Below are positions 17,753 through 26,815 of a stretch of DNA of 64,000 nt, piece after piece (the stretch's first letter is position 1; every line of letters begins with the position of its first letter). A model generated the notes under the pieces. That model was not told the origin of the DNA, made no database searches, and saw only the letters and a program-made list of their open reading frames with translations. The stretch comes from Vitreoscilla stercoraria DSM 513 (GTDB taxonomy: Bacteria; Pseudomonadota; Gammaproteobacteria; Burkholderiales; Neisseriaceae). A program made the position numbers and the translations under genes. The stretch spans positions 1 to 64,000 of the forward strand of contig NZ_KB908026.1 of assembly GCF_000382305.1 (NCBI RefSeq), written 5' to 3'.

Positions 17753-18961
17753 TTAAACCGATTGCGTTTGAATAAAACGCTGAATCCGCGCCACCGCTTC
17801 TTGCAAGCGTGGCAAACTGTCAGTGTACGCAAAACGCACATGCTCGTCACAACGGAATGTGCCAAAATCCTCACCCGGTGTCACGGCCACGCCTTCTTGC
17901 TCTAGCAATTGCAAACACCAATTGCGACTGTCTTGGGTGAACGCTGACACATCGGCATACACATAAAATGCCCCTGCTGGCACATTTGGAATAATCAAAC
18001 CCAAATCCCGTAAAGCTTGCACCAAATAGTCTCGACGCTGCGCAAATTCGGCTCGACGTGCTTCATGAATGGCGACCGCTTCTGGCGAAAATGCGGCCAA
18101 AGCGGCATATTGCGAAATCGTCTGTACGGAAATATAAAGGTTTTGCGCCAATTTTTCGATTTCAGGAATCAAAGCTTCAGGTGCGACCAACCAACCAATG
18201 CGCCAACCGGTCATGCCAAAATATTTGGAAAAGCTGTTCAGCACCAACACATCGTCCGCCACTTCCAATACCGACACCGCATCTTCGCCATACACCATGC
18301 CATGGTAAATTTCATCGACCAATAACACGCCACCCAATTCACGACACACCTGAGCCAATGCTTGCAATTGTTCACGGCTGAGCAATTCGCCTGTCGGATT
18401 GCTTGGTGAGGCGACCAGTACGCCTTTGGTATGTTCATTCCAATGCTCACGCACCATCGCAGGCGTGAGTTGATAACGGCTAGTGGCAGTGGTTTCAATC
18501 AAGCGGGCTTTGCCTTCAACCAAACGCAAAAAATGACGGTTACACGGATAACTGGGGTCTGACATTAATAATTCATCATTTGGATTCATCAACAAAGCCG
18601 ACAACAGCAACAATGCGCCCGACCCTCCCGGTGTCACCACAATGCGGCTGGCAGGTACATCTATGCCATATTGTTTTTGATACCAAGCCGAAATGGCGGT
18701 GCGCAACTCAGGAATACCCAACGCTTGGGTATACGTGGTTTTGCCTTGTGCCAAAGCCTCTTGCGCGGCTGCGATAATCGGCTCGGCAGTAGTAAAATCA
18801 GGCTCACCAATTTCCATATGGATAATGTCCCGCCCCTCAGCTTGCAATTGCTTGGCACGAGCGAGCAAAGCCATGACACGAAATGGTTCAATCGCTTGCA
18901 TGCGTTCAGCAAGCGCAATGGTACGACTAACAGGCAAATCAGACATCACACGCACATCCAT
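17753..18961 (-). CDS. Class I/II pyridoxal-phosphate aminotransferase
   Basis: The 402-residue fold-type I enzyme has IHMEIGEPDF near the start, the SPSNPTGE motif, DEIYHG and the PLP lysine in NSFSKYFGMTGWRIGW. It belongs to the aspartate/alanine aminotransferase superfamily, and the exact amino donor cannot be assigned. Neither the ATG at 18961 nor the one at 18946 has a strong ribosome binding site, so the start is uncertain by five codons. A nucleosidase of the MTA/SAH type follows closely, so a link to methionine metabolism is possible. Confidence 0.85.
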   Translation of the reverse strand: MDVRVMSDLPVSRTIALAERMQAIEPFRVMALLARAKQLQAEGRDIIHMEIGEPDFTTAEPIIAAAQEALAQGKTTYTQALGIPELRTAISAWYQKQYGIDVPASRIVVTPGGSGALLLLSALLMNPNDELLMSDPSYPCNRHFLRLVEGKARLIETTATSRYQLTPAMVREHWNEHTKGVLVASPSNPTGELLSREQLQALAQVCRELGGVLLVDEIYHGMVYGEDAVSVLEVADDVLVLNSFSKYFGMTGWRIGWLVAPEALIPEIEKLAQNLYISVQTISQYAALAAFSPEAVAIHEARRAEFAQRRDYLVQALRDLGLIIPNVPAGAFYVYADVSAFTQDSRNWCLQLLEQEGVAVTPGEDFGTFRCDEHVRFAYTDSLPRLQEAVARIQRFIQTQSV

Positions 18962-19081
18962 TTAAATTAAAAATAAGTATCCATCATACCTTTGTTTGCA
19001 AAATCACAGGCAGCAGATTGTTTTTACCATTATCAAGATGCATACTATGCTTAGTCTTTGCCAAGCCAATTGACAATTAAA

Positions 19082-19111
19082 AAGCGTCCTGTAAACATTT
19101 ACAGGACGCTT
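19082..19111. terminator. DUS-pair hairpin after a small hypothetical gene
   Basis: AAGCGTCCTGTAAA and its complement, two-base gap, positioned 25 bases beyond the stop of the leftward gene. Confidence 0.75.
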
Positions 19112-19136
19112 CTCACTGTGCCACACAGGTTCAATA

Positions 19137-19478
19137 CTATGACCCAATACCCATCATTTGCAATGCAGGCATGCAATGTTTTTTAAACAATGACTGCAAT
19201 TTTGCATTCCATTTAGGGTTTTGAATTTCAAATTCAGTCGGCTCAAAAAGATGAGGATGGTATAACCAATTGTAACTGTAAACAGGTTTTAAAAACCAAC
19301 CACCTTCATCCAATTGAATCACCAAACCACCTTCTTCAAACATGACCGCATTTTTAGCAGTCAGCGAAAAAACCAAACGCTCTACTTTGGTTTGCATGTC
19401 TTCCTCACGCTGAGGCTCAAATGACATTGCCTTAAATAAGGAAACAGGTGCTGAAGCATTAAAAGGAATAATCTTCAT
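19137..19478 (-). CDS. Hypothetical protein, 113 residues
   Basis: I do not recognise this protein. It starts MKIIPFNASAPVSLFK, has no signal peptide or membrane segment, and is rich in aromatic residues in its second half (GGWFLKPVYSYNWLYHPHLF). An ATG five codons upstream is also possible. It stands alone, followed by a DUS hairpin and preceded by a 480-base AT-rich region. Codon use and the clean terminator support it as a real gene. Confidence 0.6.
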   Translation of the reverse strand: MKIIPFNASAPVSLFKAMSFEPQREEDMQTKVERLVFSLTAKNAVMFEEGGLVIQLDEGGWFLKPVYSYNWLYHPHLFEPTEFEIQNPKWNAKLQSLFKKHCMPALQMMGIGS

Positions 19479-19973
19479 AATCAGGCTTTTCAAATCAAGT
19501 TAAATGGTTTTCAATTACAATGTAACCAATATACTGTTTTATCTGTTTTTGAAATTAGATTTAAATCAAAATATAGATAAAAATTCATATAATTCAAAAA
19601 GATATAAAAATACTCAATCAGTATATAATTATATATAAATAATACAAATCGGCTTTATTGGATGTTGCTTAAAATTAGATTCATTTCATCTTAAATAAAT
19701 TCCATTTTGCGTATTCAAACTGGATTTCGCTTGCGTTAAAACAAACAAGCTTCATTTCTTGGAAAAAATCTTCAATTTGTTTTTATTTCAATGTCTTATA
19801 TTAAATTAATATATTTCAATACCATATCTATTTTAAAAACATTAAATTTAAGCAAATATCATTATTCAATACCATTGCATCAAGGAACTTTCATCCAAAC
19901 CAGCTGATAAACACCTTGCACTGCTATACTCAAAATAGCTAAAGTAAAATTTCAAATCTTTCAGGACGAAAAT
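19479..19973. other. AT-rich gene-free region
   Basis: Nearly 500 bases of very AT-rich sequence between a leftward hypothetical gene and the rightward HAD gene. I see no ORF or named RNA. TGCTATACT at 19922-19930 is a good extended -10 box and probably the HAD gene promoter. Confidence 0.5.
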
Positions 19974-20585
19974 ATGCCGACAGCCTTACAAAACATTAAC
20001 CATTGGATTTTTGATATGGACGGTACCTTAACCGTTGCTTGCCATGATTTCCCTTATATGCGCCAACAATTGGGCATGGCTGATGGCTATACCGATATTT
20101 TGGCTTATGTTTCACGTCAAGATGCAGCTACGGCGGTCAAAATGGTGAGATGGTTGCAAGATTATGGTTTGGATTTGGCTCAAAATGCCGAAGCGGCACA
20201 AGGTGCGGTGGCTTTGCTCACGCATTTACATCAACAAGAGCACAAATTGGCGATTTTGACCCGCAACGAAAGAAGCTTGGCGATGGTGACGCTGGAAGCC
20301 ATAGGCGTATTGGATTATTTTGATGAAGATTGCATTTTAGGGCGAGAAAGCTGCCAACCCAAACCCAAACCCGATGGCATTTTGCATGTTTTGAACAAAT
20401 GGCAAGCCGATAAAGCCAATGCCATTATGGTAGGTGACTACCATTTTGATTTGAACGCAGGACGCAATGCAGGCGTGAACACCATGCTTTTGCATCCTGA
20501 ATTCAATGAATGGCCTCACTTGAGTGATTATTATTTTGCCGATTGCGCCGCAGTATTGACCCAATTGCAATATTCAGCCGCTTAA
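19974..20585 (+). CDS. HAD-superfamily phosphatase (subfamily IA)
   Basis: The 203-residue hydrolase has motif I FDMDGTLT, motif II ILTRN, the lysine region QPKPKPDG and motif III VGDYHFDLNAGRNAG, all in order. It lacks a large cap and resembles GPH-type small-molecule phosphatases. The substrate is unknown. The start is supported by a nearby extended -10 promoter and by family alignment around the first motif. Confidence 0.85.
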   Translation: MPTALQNINHWIFDMDGTLTVACHDFPYMRQQLGMADGYTDILAYVSRQDAATAVKMVRWLQDYGLDLAQNAEAAQGAVALLTHLHQQEHKLAILTRNERSLAMVTLEAIGVLDYFDEDCILGRESCQPKPKPDGILHVLNKWQADKANAIMVGDYHFDLNAGRNAGVNTMLLHPEFNEWPHLSDYYFADCAAVLTQLQYSAA

Positions 20586-20608
20586 AACCCATTGATACAG
20601 AGCCAGCC

Positions 20609-20968
20609 ATGATTTTATACCGCAGCCACACGCAAACCTTTGACATCGAAACCTTATCGTTAAATCTGCAAGACGATGTGATGGCAGAGGTATATTTGTT
20701 CCAACCCGAATTCATCATGGCGGAAGCCGAGCTGGAAAATACAGCGGTATTACAGGCCGCTTTAAACACTTGGGCAGGCTTTGGTCTGATTGAACCCGAT
20801 ATAGCACAATTGGGCTGGGCTGCTTTTCAAAACCAACAATCCAAAGTGTTATTGCTCAAGCCTGATAATGCCTATAGCCCGTTATTGTCCCAATATGGCT
20901 TGGTGGTGCACGATATGACCCATTATCAAGCGGCTTGTATCGAGGCTTTGAACAATATATTGACTTAA
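20609..20968 (+). CDS. Hypothetical protein, 119 residues
   Basis: I do not recognise a family. The protein begins MILYRSHTQTFDIETL and contains two short hydrophobic stretches but no clear membrane helix. It is encoded 23 bases after the HAD phosphatase, in the same direction, and the pair ends in a DUS hairpin, so the two probably form one operon. The upstream in-frame extension overlaps the HAD gene and is not supported. Confidence 0.6.
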   Translation: MILYRSHTQTFDIETLSLNLQDDVMAEVYLFQPEFIMAEAELENTAVLQAALNTWAGFGLIEPDIAQLGWAAFQNQQSKVLLLKPDNAYSPLLSQYGLVVHDMTHYQAACIEALNNILT

Positions 20969-20995
20969 ATATCGCACTCCCAAGCGGCAATATTC

Positions 20996-21027
20996 AAGCG
21001 TCCTGTAAACGGTTTTACAGGACGCTT
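20996..21027. terminator. DUS-pair hairpin between convergent genes
   Basis: AAGCGTCCTGTAAA pairs with its complement around a four-base loop. It can serve both the HAD-hypothetical unit and the leftward DUF4850-like gene. Confidence 0.8.
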
Positions 21028-21041
21028 CATCTATAAAAACA

Positions 21042-21782
21042 TTAAAACGCCATCATACCCGCATTCAATATCACACCAGCCAATGCCGTATTGTCTTGAC
21101 TCACCGTCACACGCATATCTTGATACGGCTCATCATCAGCATTTTGCCAAAACGCCACGCCATGAGTGGTATATTGGTTTGACAAGGTATAACTGAACAA
21201 AACTTTGTTGTTTTGCGCACGCACCAATTGGATACTTGGGTTGGGACGGTTAGGCTCGTAATCATCAGCCTGAGCCAATTTAAATGCTTGTGGGAAAAAT
21301 GGTGCCGCAGCTGTCAACGCACAACCAACACACGCGCCACTGTGGTAATAACTCACATATTCACGCCCATCTGCACTTTTCATCAACAACGCCTGCGAAC
21401 CATTCACGCCCACATCCGCTTCGATATTGCGCCACGTTTTCGGTGCCAATATCCAACCCATGCCCGCCACACGCACCGCCATCAAACGATACAACTGTTC
21501 GGTTCTGACATTGGCAGACACAGGCAAAACACAAGCCTTGGGATGACAGGCATCGTCTTCAGATATCCAACCTTCTTCGATAGGGTCACGCACAGACACG
21601 GCATAAGCAGGCAAACGTTGTCCTGCGACCATCGCCGTGCCGATGTTTTGCCACGGATTGTTTTTCGCTCTTTGGTTGCCATTGGTTTCATTAAAAGTCG
21701 GCACTTGCGGTTGGTATGTTTTTGCCTGTACTTGCGTTACCATCAAAACGCCCAACAATGCCAATATGATTTTATTTTGCAT
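21042..21782 (-). CDS. DUF4850-like secreted protein
   Basis: The 246-residue protein has a signal peptide (cut near VQA-KT) and no membrane anchor, so it is probably periplasmic. The WILAPKTWRNIEADVGVNGS segment, the paired cysteines (CHPKACVLPV) and the GACVGCA motif resemble the DUF4850 family known from Neisseria and Acinetobacter. Function is unknown. The family call is from memory of the sequence pattern. Confidence 0.6.
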   Translation of the reverse strand: MQNKIILALLGVLMVTQVQAKTYQPQVPTFNETNGNQRAKNNPWQNIGTAMVAGQRLPAYAVSVRDPIEEGWISEDDACHPKACVLPVSANVRTEQLYRLMAVRVAGMGWILAPKTWRNIEADVGVNGSQALLMKSADGREYVSYYHSGACVGCALTAAAPFFPQAFKLAQADDYEPNRPNPSIQLVRAQNNKVLFSYTLSNQYTTHGVAFWQNADDEPYQDMRVTVSQDNTALAGVILNAGMMAF

Positions 21783-21850
21783 CCCGCTTCCCCCTTTTTA
21801 AACTGATGAAAACAAAGATTTGGATTTAGATGGGCAATGTAACCTATCAA

Positions 21851-21880
21851 AAAGCGACCTGTAAATGTTTACAGGCCGCT
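21851..21880. terminator. Degenerate DUS-pair hairpin
   Basis: AAGCGACCTGTAAA and TTTACAGGCCGCTT form an imperfect stem. Each arm differs from the consensus at a different base. Confidence 0.6.
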
Positions 21881-21905
21881 TTTCATTTTTCAAAACCACC
21901 ACAGA

Positions 21906-22949
21906 TTAAGATACTGAATATTCATTCAACAACGTTTCCGCTTGCTGCAAAAACAATACAATATTTTCAATATCGCTTGCCCACGATGTCACCAAACGCA
22001 CTGCGCTGCGCTCTGCATCCATCGCTTGCCATGTATAAAATGCAAATTGCTCTTGCAAAGCCGCCATCACTGAATTGGGGAAAATCGGGAAGATTTGATT
22101 CGATTGCGGTGGCGTTAAAAATTCACAACCCAAAGCGCGCAAACCTTCTGCCAAATACATTGCATTGGCATGCGCGTTTTGTGCAGATTCAAAAAAGATT
22201 TTGTCTTCAAACAAGCCCAAAAACTGAATGCCCAACAAACGACCTTTGGCCAACAAAGCGCCGTGTTGTTTCATTACAAAACGGAAAGCGTCCTGTAAAT
22301 CAGAATTCACAATGACGATTGCTTCACCAATCAATGCACCATTTTTAGTGCCGCCAATGTAAAACACGTCGGCAATTTGTGCGATCAATGCCAAACTCAA
22401 AGCTTTATTGGCCGCCAAAGCCGCACCCAAACGCGCGCCATCAATGTGCAAATACAAGCCCAACGCATCACAACAAGCCCGAATCGCAGTCAATTCATCA
22501 ACCGTATAAACACTGCCATTTTCAGTGGTTTGCGAAATATATACCAATTTGGGTTTGACCATGTGTTCATCGGTATGGCTGTGACAAATGTCTGCAATTG
22601 ACTCAGGCGTCAATTTGCCATCGGCACCGCTAGGCGCCACAATGACTTTGTGACCTGTCGCTTCAATCGCACCTGTTTCATGTACCGCAATGTGACCACT
22701 TTGTGCGGCAATCACCGCCTCGTGTGGGCGCAAAATGGATTTGATGATGACCGTATTGGCTTGTGTGCCACCACTGACCAAATGAATCTGTGCGTGCTCA
22801 TTGTGCAAATGCTGCTGAATCAACGCTTTTGCCTGCTCGCTATACACATCTTCACCATAGCCTGCACATTGCGCCAAATTGTGTTCGGTCAACAATGCCA
22901 AAATGCGCGGATGTGCGCCTTCGCTATAATCGTTTAACAATGAAATCAT
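21906..22949 (-). CDS. ltaE: Low-specificity L-threonine aldolase / beta-eliminating lyase
   Basis: This PLP fold-type I enzyme cleaves threonine (and allo-threonine) to glycine and acetaldehyde. The ~347-residue protein has NDYSEGAHPRIL at the start, LVSGGTQANT, LHIDGARLGAA and the PLP lysine in YIGGTKNGALIGEA. Homologues begin near the MISLLNDYSEG methionine at 22949. An ATG 21 bases upstream is possible, and neither has a clear ribosome binding site. A DUS word lies inside the coding region near 22288. Confidence 0.82.
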   Translation of the reverse strand: MISLLNDYSEGAHPRILALLTEHNLAQCAGYGEDVYSEQAKALIQQHLHNEHAQIHLVSGGTQANTVIIKSILRPHEAVIAAQSGHIAVHETGAIEATGHKVIVAPSGADGKLTPESIADICHSHTDEHMVKPKLVYISQTTENGSVYTVDELTAIRACCDALGLYLHIDGARLGAALAANKALSLALIAQIADVFYIGGTKNGALIGEAIVIVNSDLQDAFRFVMKQHGALLAKGRLLGIQFLGLFEDKIFFESAQNAHANAMYLAEGLRALGCEFLTPPQSNQIFPIFPNSVMAALQEQFAFYTWQAMDAERSAVRLVTSWASDIENIVLFLQQAETLLNEYSVS

Positions 22950-23015
22950 GGTCTGCCAATTCATTAACAATGAAGCGAATCAGTATACACCTGCCTTTTT
23001 AAAAAAACAGTCTAA

Positions 23016-23046
23016 CAAGCGTCCTGTAAGCGTTTACAGGCCGCTT
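23016..23046. terminator. DUS-variant hairpin upstream of dinG
   Basis: AAGCGTCCTGTAA is followed by TTTACAGGCCGCTT, a mixed GCGTCC/GCGGCC pair. It sits between the divergent ltaE and dinG genes, so it is not at a gene end. Confidence 0.6.
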
Positions 23047-23129
23047 ATCGGGCATAGTTTGATTTGATTAGTTTGTATGCAAAGAAAGCTTTATACTGTC
23101 ACATCATTTGTCTTTATCAGTCTGCGTCA

Positions 23130-25265
23130 ATGCTCACCGACCTCGAAAAAAATGCCATCTCCGACCATTACAAAAACATTGCTCGCAATTTGCCCAATTT
23201 CCGCCCGCGCGCGGCACAACGCAAAATGCTGGCAGAAATCGCCAATGCGTTCAGCCGCACCCAAATACGCACCTCTGAAGACGAAATCATCGAGCGTCAA
23301 GGCGAAAGCATTGTGGTGGTCGAAGGACCCACAGGCGTGGGCAAGAGTTTGGCGTATTTGCTCGCAGGCGGCATCATGGCGCAAACGCGCGACAAAAAAT
23401 TGATTGTTTCCAGCGCCACCATCGCCTTACAAGAACAATTGGTCCATCGTGATTTGCCATTTGTGATTGAAAAAAGTGGCTTACAAATGAGTTTCGCGCT
23501 CGCCAAAGGTCGTGGGCGTTATTTGTGTCCAAAACGCTTATACGATTTGACGCAAACGCATGCCCAAACGGCTTTGGGTTTTGAAGAATTGCAGCCAAAT
23601 ACCACGCTTTGGGACAAAAAGCCCAAACAAGAAGAACTCGATACGCTGCGTGAATTGGCAGACGCTTTTACCGAACGTCGCTTTAATGGCGATCGCGACA
23701 CTTGGCCTGAAAATATTGACGATGGATTGTGGCACCGTGTCACCAATGACCGCCATGGCTGTTTGAAACAAGCCTGCCCCAACCGTCCTGAATGCCCTTT
23801 TTTCTTGGCGCGCGAGGTTTTGGAGCAAGTCGATGTCGTGGTCGCCAACCACGATTTGTTATTGGCAGACATTTCTATGGGCGGTGGCGTGATTTTGCCC
23901 GACCCTGAACGCTCGTTTTATTGCATCGATGAAGCGCATCATTTGTCCAAAAAAGCCGTCAACCAATTTGCAGCCGAACACAGCTTGAGCCAAGCGCAAA
24001 GCTTTTTAGAAAAATTGCCAGTGACCACCAGTAAAATTGCCGCTCATTGCGACAAAGCAGAAGTGGCGAATTTGGCAGATGAAGCGGCTACTGCATTATT
24101 GGAAGCATTTGGCGATTGGATGTACCAAGTGCAGCAAGCCGATGAGTTGGCGCCTACCTCTAGCGGTGCAGACCCTTTGTGGCTGTGGGAACGTGGTCAA
24201 ATTCCTGAAGGTTTGGACACGTTGGTCGAAAATACCGCTATCAGTGCACGCATGTTGCTCAAACATTTGTACAACCTCAATGACGCCATTTCATTGGCTC
24301 GCCGCCAAAACGATGACAATGCAACTTTATTAGATGGCTTGAATTTAGAAGCAGGTTTGGCCATTGCCCATGCCGAAAAAATCAATGCTGTGTGGGATTT
24401 GATGGTCACTGTTCCACGTGAAACCGAACCACCTTTGGCCAAATGGATGGTTGCCAAACGCCAAAGCAGCATCGATTTTCTGTTTTGTGCGTCCCCCGTA
24501 TCCAGTGCCTCAATGTTGAACAATCAATTGTGGCGCCGTGCCGCAGGCGCAGTTTTGACATCGGCAACCTTGCAAAGCTTGGGCAGTTTTGATTTGCTGT
24601 TGCGCCAAACTGGTTTGCAATGGTTGCCTGAAACCACCACTGTGGCATTAGAATCACCGTTTGATTTTCCTCAGCAAGGCGAATTGTATTTGCCATTTTT
24701 GCCAGTTAGTCCCAAAGACAGCAACGGTCACACATTGATGATTGCCGAATGGTTGCCCAAATTGATTGATTTGCGCCAAGGCGTCGGTACTTTGGTCTTG
24801 TTCTCATCTCGCAAACAAATGCAAGAAGTGGCGATGCGCTTGCCTGATGCATACCAAGAGATGTTATTGATACAAGGTGACAAACCCAAAGCGATTTTAT
24901 TAGAACAACATTTGGCAGCAGTGAATCAAAATCGTGCCAGCATATTGTTCGGCTTAGACAGTTTTGCCGAAGGTTTGGATTTGCCGGGTTTTGCATGCGT
25001 ACATGTCATCATTGCCAAATTGCCGTTTTCAATGCCTGACAATCCCATCGACAAAACTTTGAGCGATTGGGTCTCAGACCAAGGCGGCAATCCATTTATG
25101 GAAATTACGGTACCTGAAGCGAGCATCAAATTGATTCAGGCCGTTGGTCGTTTGATTCGTACCGAAACCGATACAGGTCGCGTGACCATCTTAGACAATC
25201 GTTTGACCACTGCCCATTATGGCAAAAAAATGTTGGCAGCCTTACCGCCATTCAAACGCATTTGA
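23130..25265 (+). CDS. dinG: ATP-dependent DNA helicase DinG
   Basis: DinG is an iron-sulfur superfamily 2 helicase that unwinds R-loops, D-loops and forked DNA. The 711-residue product has Walker A GPTGVGKS, a four-cysteine cluster (LCPKRL, then CLKQACPNRPEC), IDEAHH, VLTSATL and the AVGRLIRTETDTGRV motif VI. The start at 23130 matches family length; an extra 22 residues upstream are not family-like. A TATACT -10 box lies at 23092-23097. I saw no LexA-type operator. Confidence 0.93.
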   Translation: MLTDLEKNAISDHYKNIARNLPNFRPRAAQRKMLAEIANAFSRTQIRTSEDEIIERQGESIVVVEGPTGVGKSLAYLLAGGIMAQTRDKKLIVSSATIALQEQLVHRDLPFVIEKSGLQMSFALAKGRGRYLCPKRLYDLTQTHAQTALGFEELQPNTTLWDKKPKQEELDTLRELADAFTERRFNGDRDTWPENIDDGLWHRVTNDRHGCLKQACPNRPECPFFLAREVLEQVDVVVANHDLLLADISMGGGVILPDPERSFYCIDEAHHLSKKAVNQFAAEHSLSQAQSFLEKLPVTTSKIAAHCDKAEVANLADEAATALLEAFGDWMYQVQQADELAPTSSGADPLWLWERGQIPEGLDTLVENTAISARMLLKHLYNLNDAISLARRQNDDNATLLDGLNLEAGLAIAHAEKINAVWDLMVTVPRETEPPLAKWMVAKRQSSIDFLFCASPVSSASMLNNQLWRRAAGAVLTSATLQSLGSFDLLLRQTGLQWLPETTTVALESPFDFPQQGELYLPFLPVSPKDSNGHTLMIAEWLPKLIDLRQGVGTLVLFSSRKQMQEVAMRLPDAYQEMLLIQGDKPKAILLEQHLAAVNQNRASILFGLDSFAEGLDLPGFACVHVIIAKLPFSMPDNPIDKTLSDWVSDQGGNPFMEITVPEASIKLIQAVGRLIRTETDTGRVTILDNRLTTAHYGKKMLAALPPFKRI

Positions 25266-25277
25266 ATCTGATTCCAT

Positions 25278-25308
25278 CATGCGGATGATCAAGTATGTAA
25301 TCCGCATG
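25278..25308. repeat. Inverted repeat downstream of dinG
   Basis: CATGCGGAT (25278-25286) and ATCCGCATG (25300-25308) are exact complements with a 13-base loop. There is no T-run, so at best it is a weak terminator or an RNA-stability hairpin. Confidence 0.45.
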
Positions 25309-25401
25309 TCATGATGAATACAAAGCATGTATTTCACCACAATCCGACCAACTTACCACTTCTTAAGACGGTTTTGGATACTCTGTACATACAGGCTACT
25401 G

Positions 25402-25407
25402 TATAAT
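25402..25407 (+). promoter_or_regulatory. Putative -10 box of the DUF3579-GNAT gene
   Basis: A perfect TATAAT 50 bases before the start codon. No good -35 box is found at 16-18 bases, so it may depend on an activator. Confidence 0.4.
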
Positions 25408-25457
25408 CATGCCCATTCTAATCACCGCGCATCAAGCGTCCCAAAAGAGCGAATCTT

Positions 25458-26303
25458 ATGCAAGTATGTAATCCGTATGAAATTCTGATTCAAGGCATGA
25501 CGACCAAAGGCAAACGTTTCCGTCCAAGCGACTGGTCAGAACGCCTGTCTGGTATTTTGTCTTCATTCAATACAGGACGCCTGTCTTACCATCAGTATGT
25601 TCGTCCGTTGCTGGTCGACAATGTGAGCTGTGTGGCAGTGGATAAAAAATTGGCAGAACTGCATCCTGAAATGTTCCAGTTTTTGATGGATTTTGCCCAA
25701 GACAATGATTTGCGTTTAATTGACTGCAAAGAAATGTCAGAATCTGAAGCCATCGCCGCCTCTACCCCAACCATCACACCTGAAAAAGCCGTGATTGCCG
25801 CAGCACAAAACACCATCGAACAAGCAGAAAAAACGATGGAGCCTGCCATTGCAACCACTCCTGAGTCGATCACAGTCAAAGAGATTTTGCCACCAGACAC
25901 CGCCTTGGCTTATCACGCCATGAAAGAGTTGCGTGTGAGCTTGGTTTCAACGCAATCTTTTGCCAATCAAGTAGACAATATCCAACGTGGCGCAGGCTAC
26001 CGTTTGTTTGCGGTGTTTGTACCTGAGCAAAAAGAAGCCGTCGCAGTCTGTGGTTTCCGTTTGACCCACAATTTGGTATGGGGTCGTTTCATTCATATTG
26101 ATGATTTGGTCACCCAACAAGCCTACCGCCGCCAAGGTCATGCACAAACTTTATTGGATGCAGTCACCATCGAAGCGCGCAAACTCGGTTGCACTGAAAT
26201 TCATTTGAATGCTTATGTATCCCCAGAACGCGCGCCGATGCATCGTTTGTGTTTTGACAATGAGTTTTTCATTGCCAGCCATCATTTCCGTCGCAGCCTG
26301 TAA
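25458..26303 (+). CDS. DUF3579 and GNAT acetyltransferase fusion protein
   Basis: The 281-residue protein has two parts. Residues 1-100 (NPYEILIQGMTTKGKRFRPS, then the WSERLSGILSSF segment) match DUF3579, normally a stand-alone betaproteobacterial protein. After an Ala/Thr/Glu-rich linker, residues ~145-281 form a GNAT N-acetyltransferase with FIHIDDLVTQQAYRRQGHAQ as the acetyl-CoA site. The acetyl acceptor is unknown. It is a single-gene unit closed by a strong intrinsic terminator. Confidence 0.78.
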   Translation: MQVCNPYEILIQGMTTKGKRFRPSDWSERLSGILSSFNTGRLSYHQYVRPLLVDNVSCVAVDKKLAELHPEMFQFLMDFAQDNDLRLIDCKEMSESEAIAASTPTITPEKAVIAAAQNTIEQAEKTMEPAIATTPESITVKEILPPDTALAYHAMKELRVSLVSTQSFANQVDNIQRGAGYRLFAVFVPEQKEAVAVCGFRLTHNLVWGRFIHIDDLVTQQAYRRQGHAQTLLDAVTIEARKLGCTEIHLNAYVSPERAPMHRLCFDNEFFIASHHFRRSL

Positions 26304-26317
26304 CACCCAATACCAAC

Positions 26318-26350
26318 AGCCCTGATTTTAAAATATCAGGGCTTTTTTTA
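26318..26350 (+). terminator. Intrinsic terminator of the DUF3579-GNAT gene
   Basis: AGCCCTGAT and ATCAGGGCT form a nine-base-pair stem with an AT loop followed by seven T residues. It is not of the DUS type. Confidence 0.88.
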
Positions 26351-26815
26351 TTGCTCTTTTTTGATGTTTTGACCTATCAAATTGTCAAAATATGGATATT
26401 TTCTTCATTTAATATGATAAAACAATTATAATTCGTCATGATATGGCTTAGCATTTTATTGCGTTTATTTGATTAATCGAAACATTAAAAACAATGTTTA
26501 ATTGACATCAATATGACTATAAATCAAACAACAACACCCATTTAATCCTATTGCAATTCCTGACGCAAAGATGCCTTAAAATACAAAATTGCGACACAAT
26601 CTTGCGTCAAATCAGCCATCCTCTTGACGAAAACCCATAAAAAAAGCAACAATTCTTAACACATTTTCATACTTAGCATGGAAACCATTCAAGCTAAGTA
26701 TGATTGCGATGGTCGTAAACGTGCATGGCAATTGATTCGGCATCAACAATACCAAAAACGAATCCATACCTTGGCACACGACATCACTTTATCGATTCAA
26801 AGGTTAGGAAGAGAC
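26351..26815 (+). promoter_or_regulatory. Structured upstream region of the amino-acid binding protein
   Basis: This gene-free stretch contains two notable structures. TGACGCAA (26561-26568) and TTGCGTCA (26602-26609) are an exact inverted repeat 33 bases apart, a possible operator. CATACTTAGC (26668-26677) and GCTAAGTATG (26693-26702) form a perfect 10-bp stem whose loop holds a second small stem, ATGG-AAA-CCAT. A TTGACA sits at 26502-26507 without a matching -10. This could be a regulated leader, but I cannot assign it to a known riboswitch class. Confidence 0.4.

Noticed and set aside
23041..23129. LexA-type SOS operator before dinG
   Set aside because: No CTGT-N8-ACAG palindrome is present, and Neisseria generally lacks a classical LexA response.
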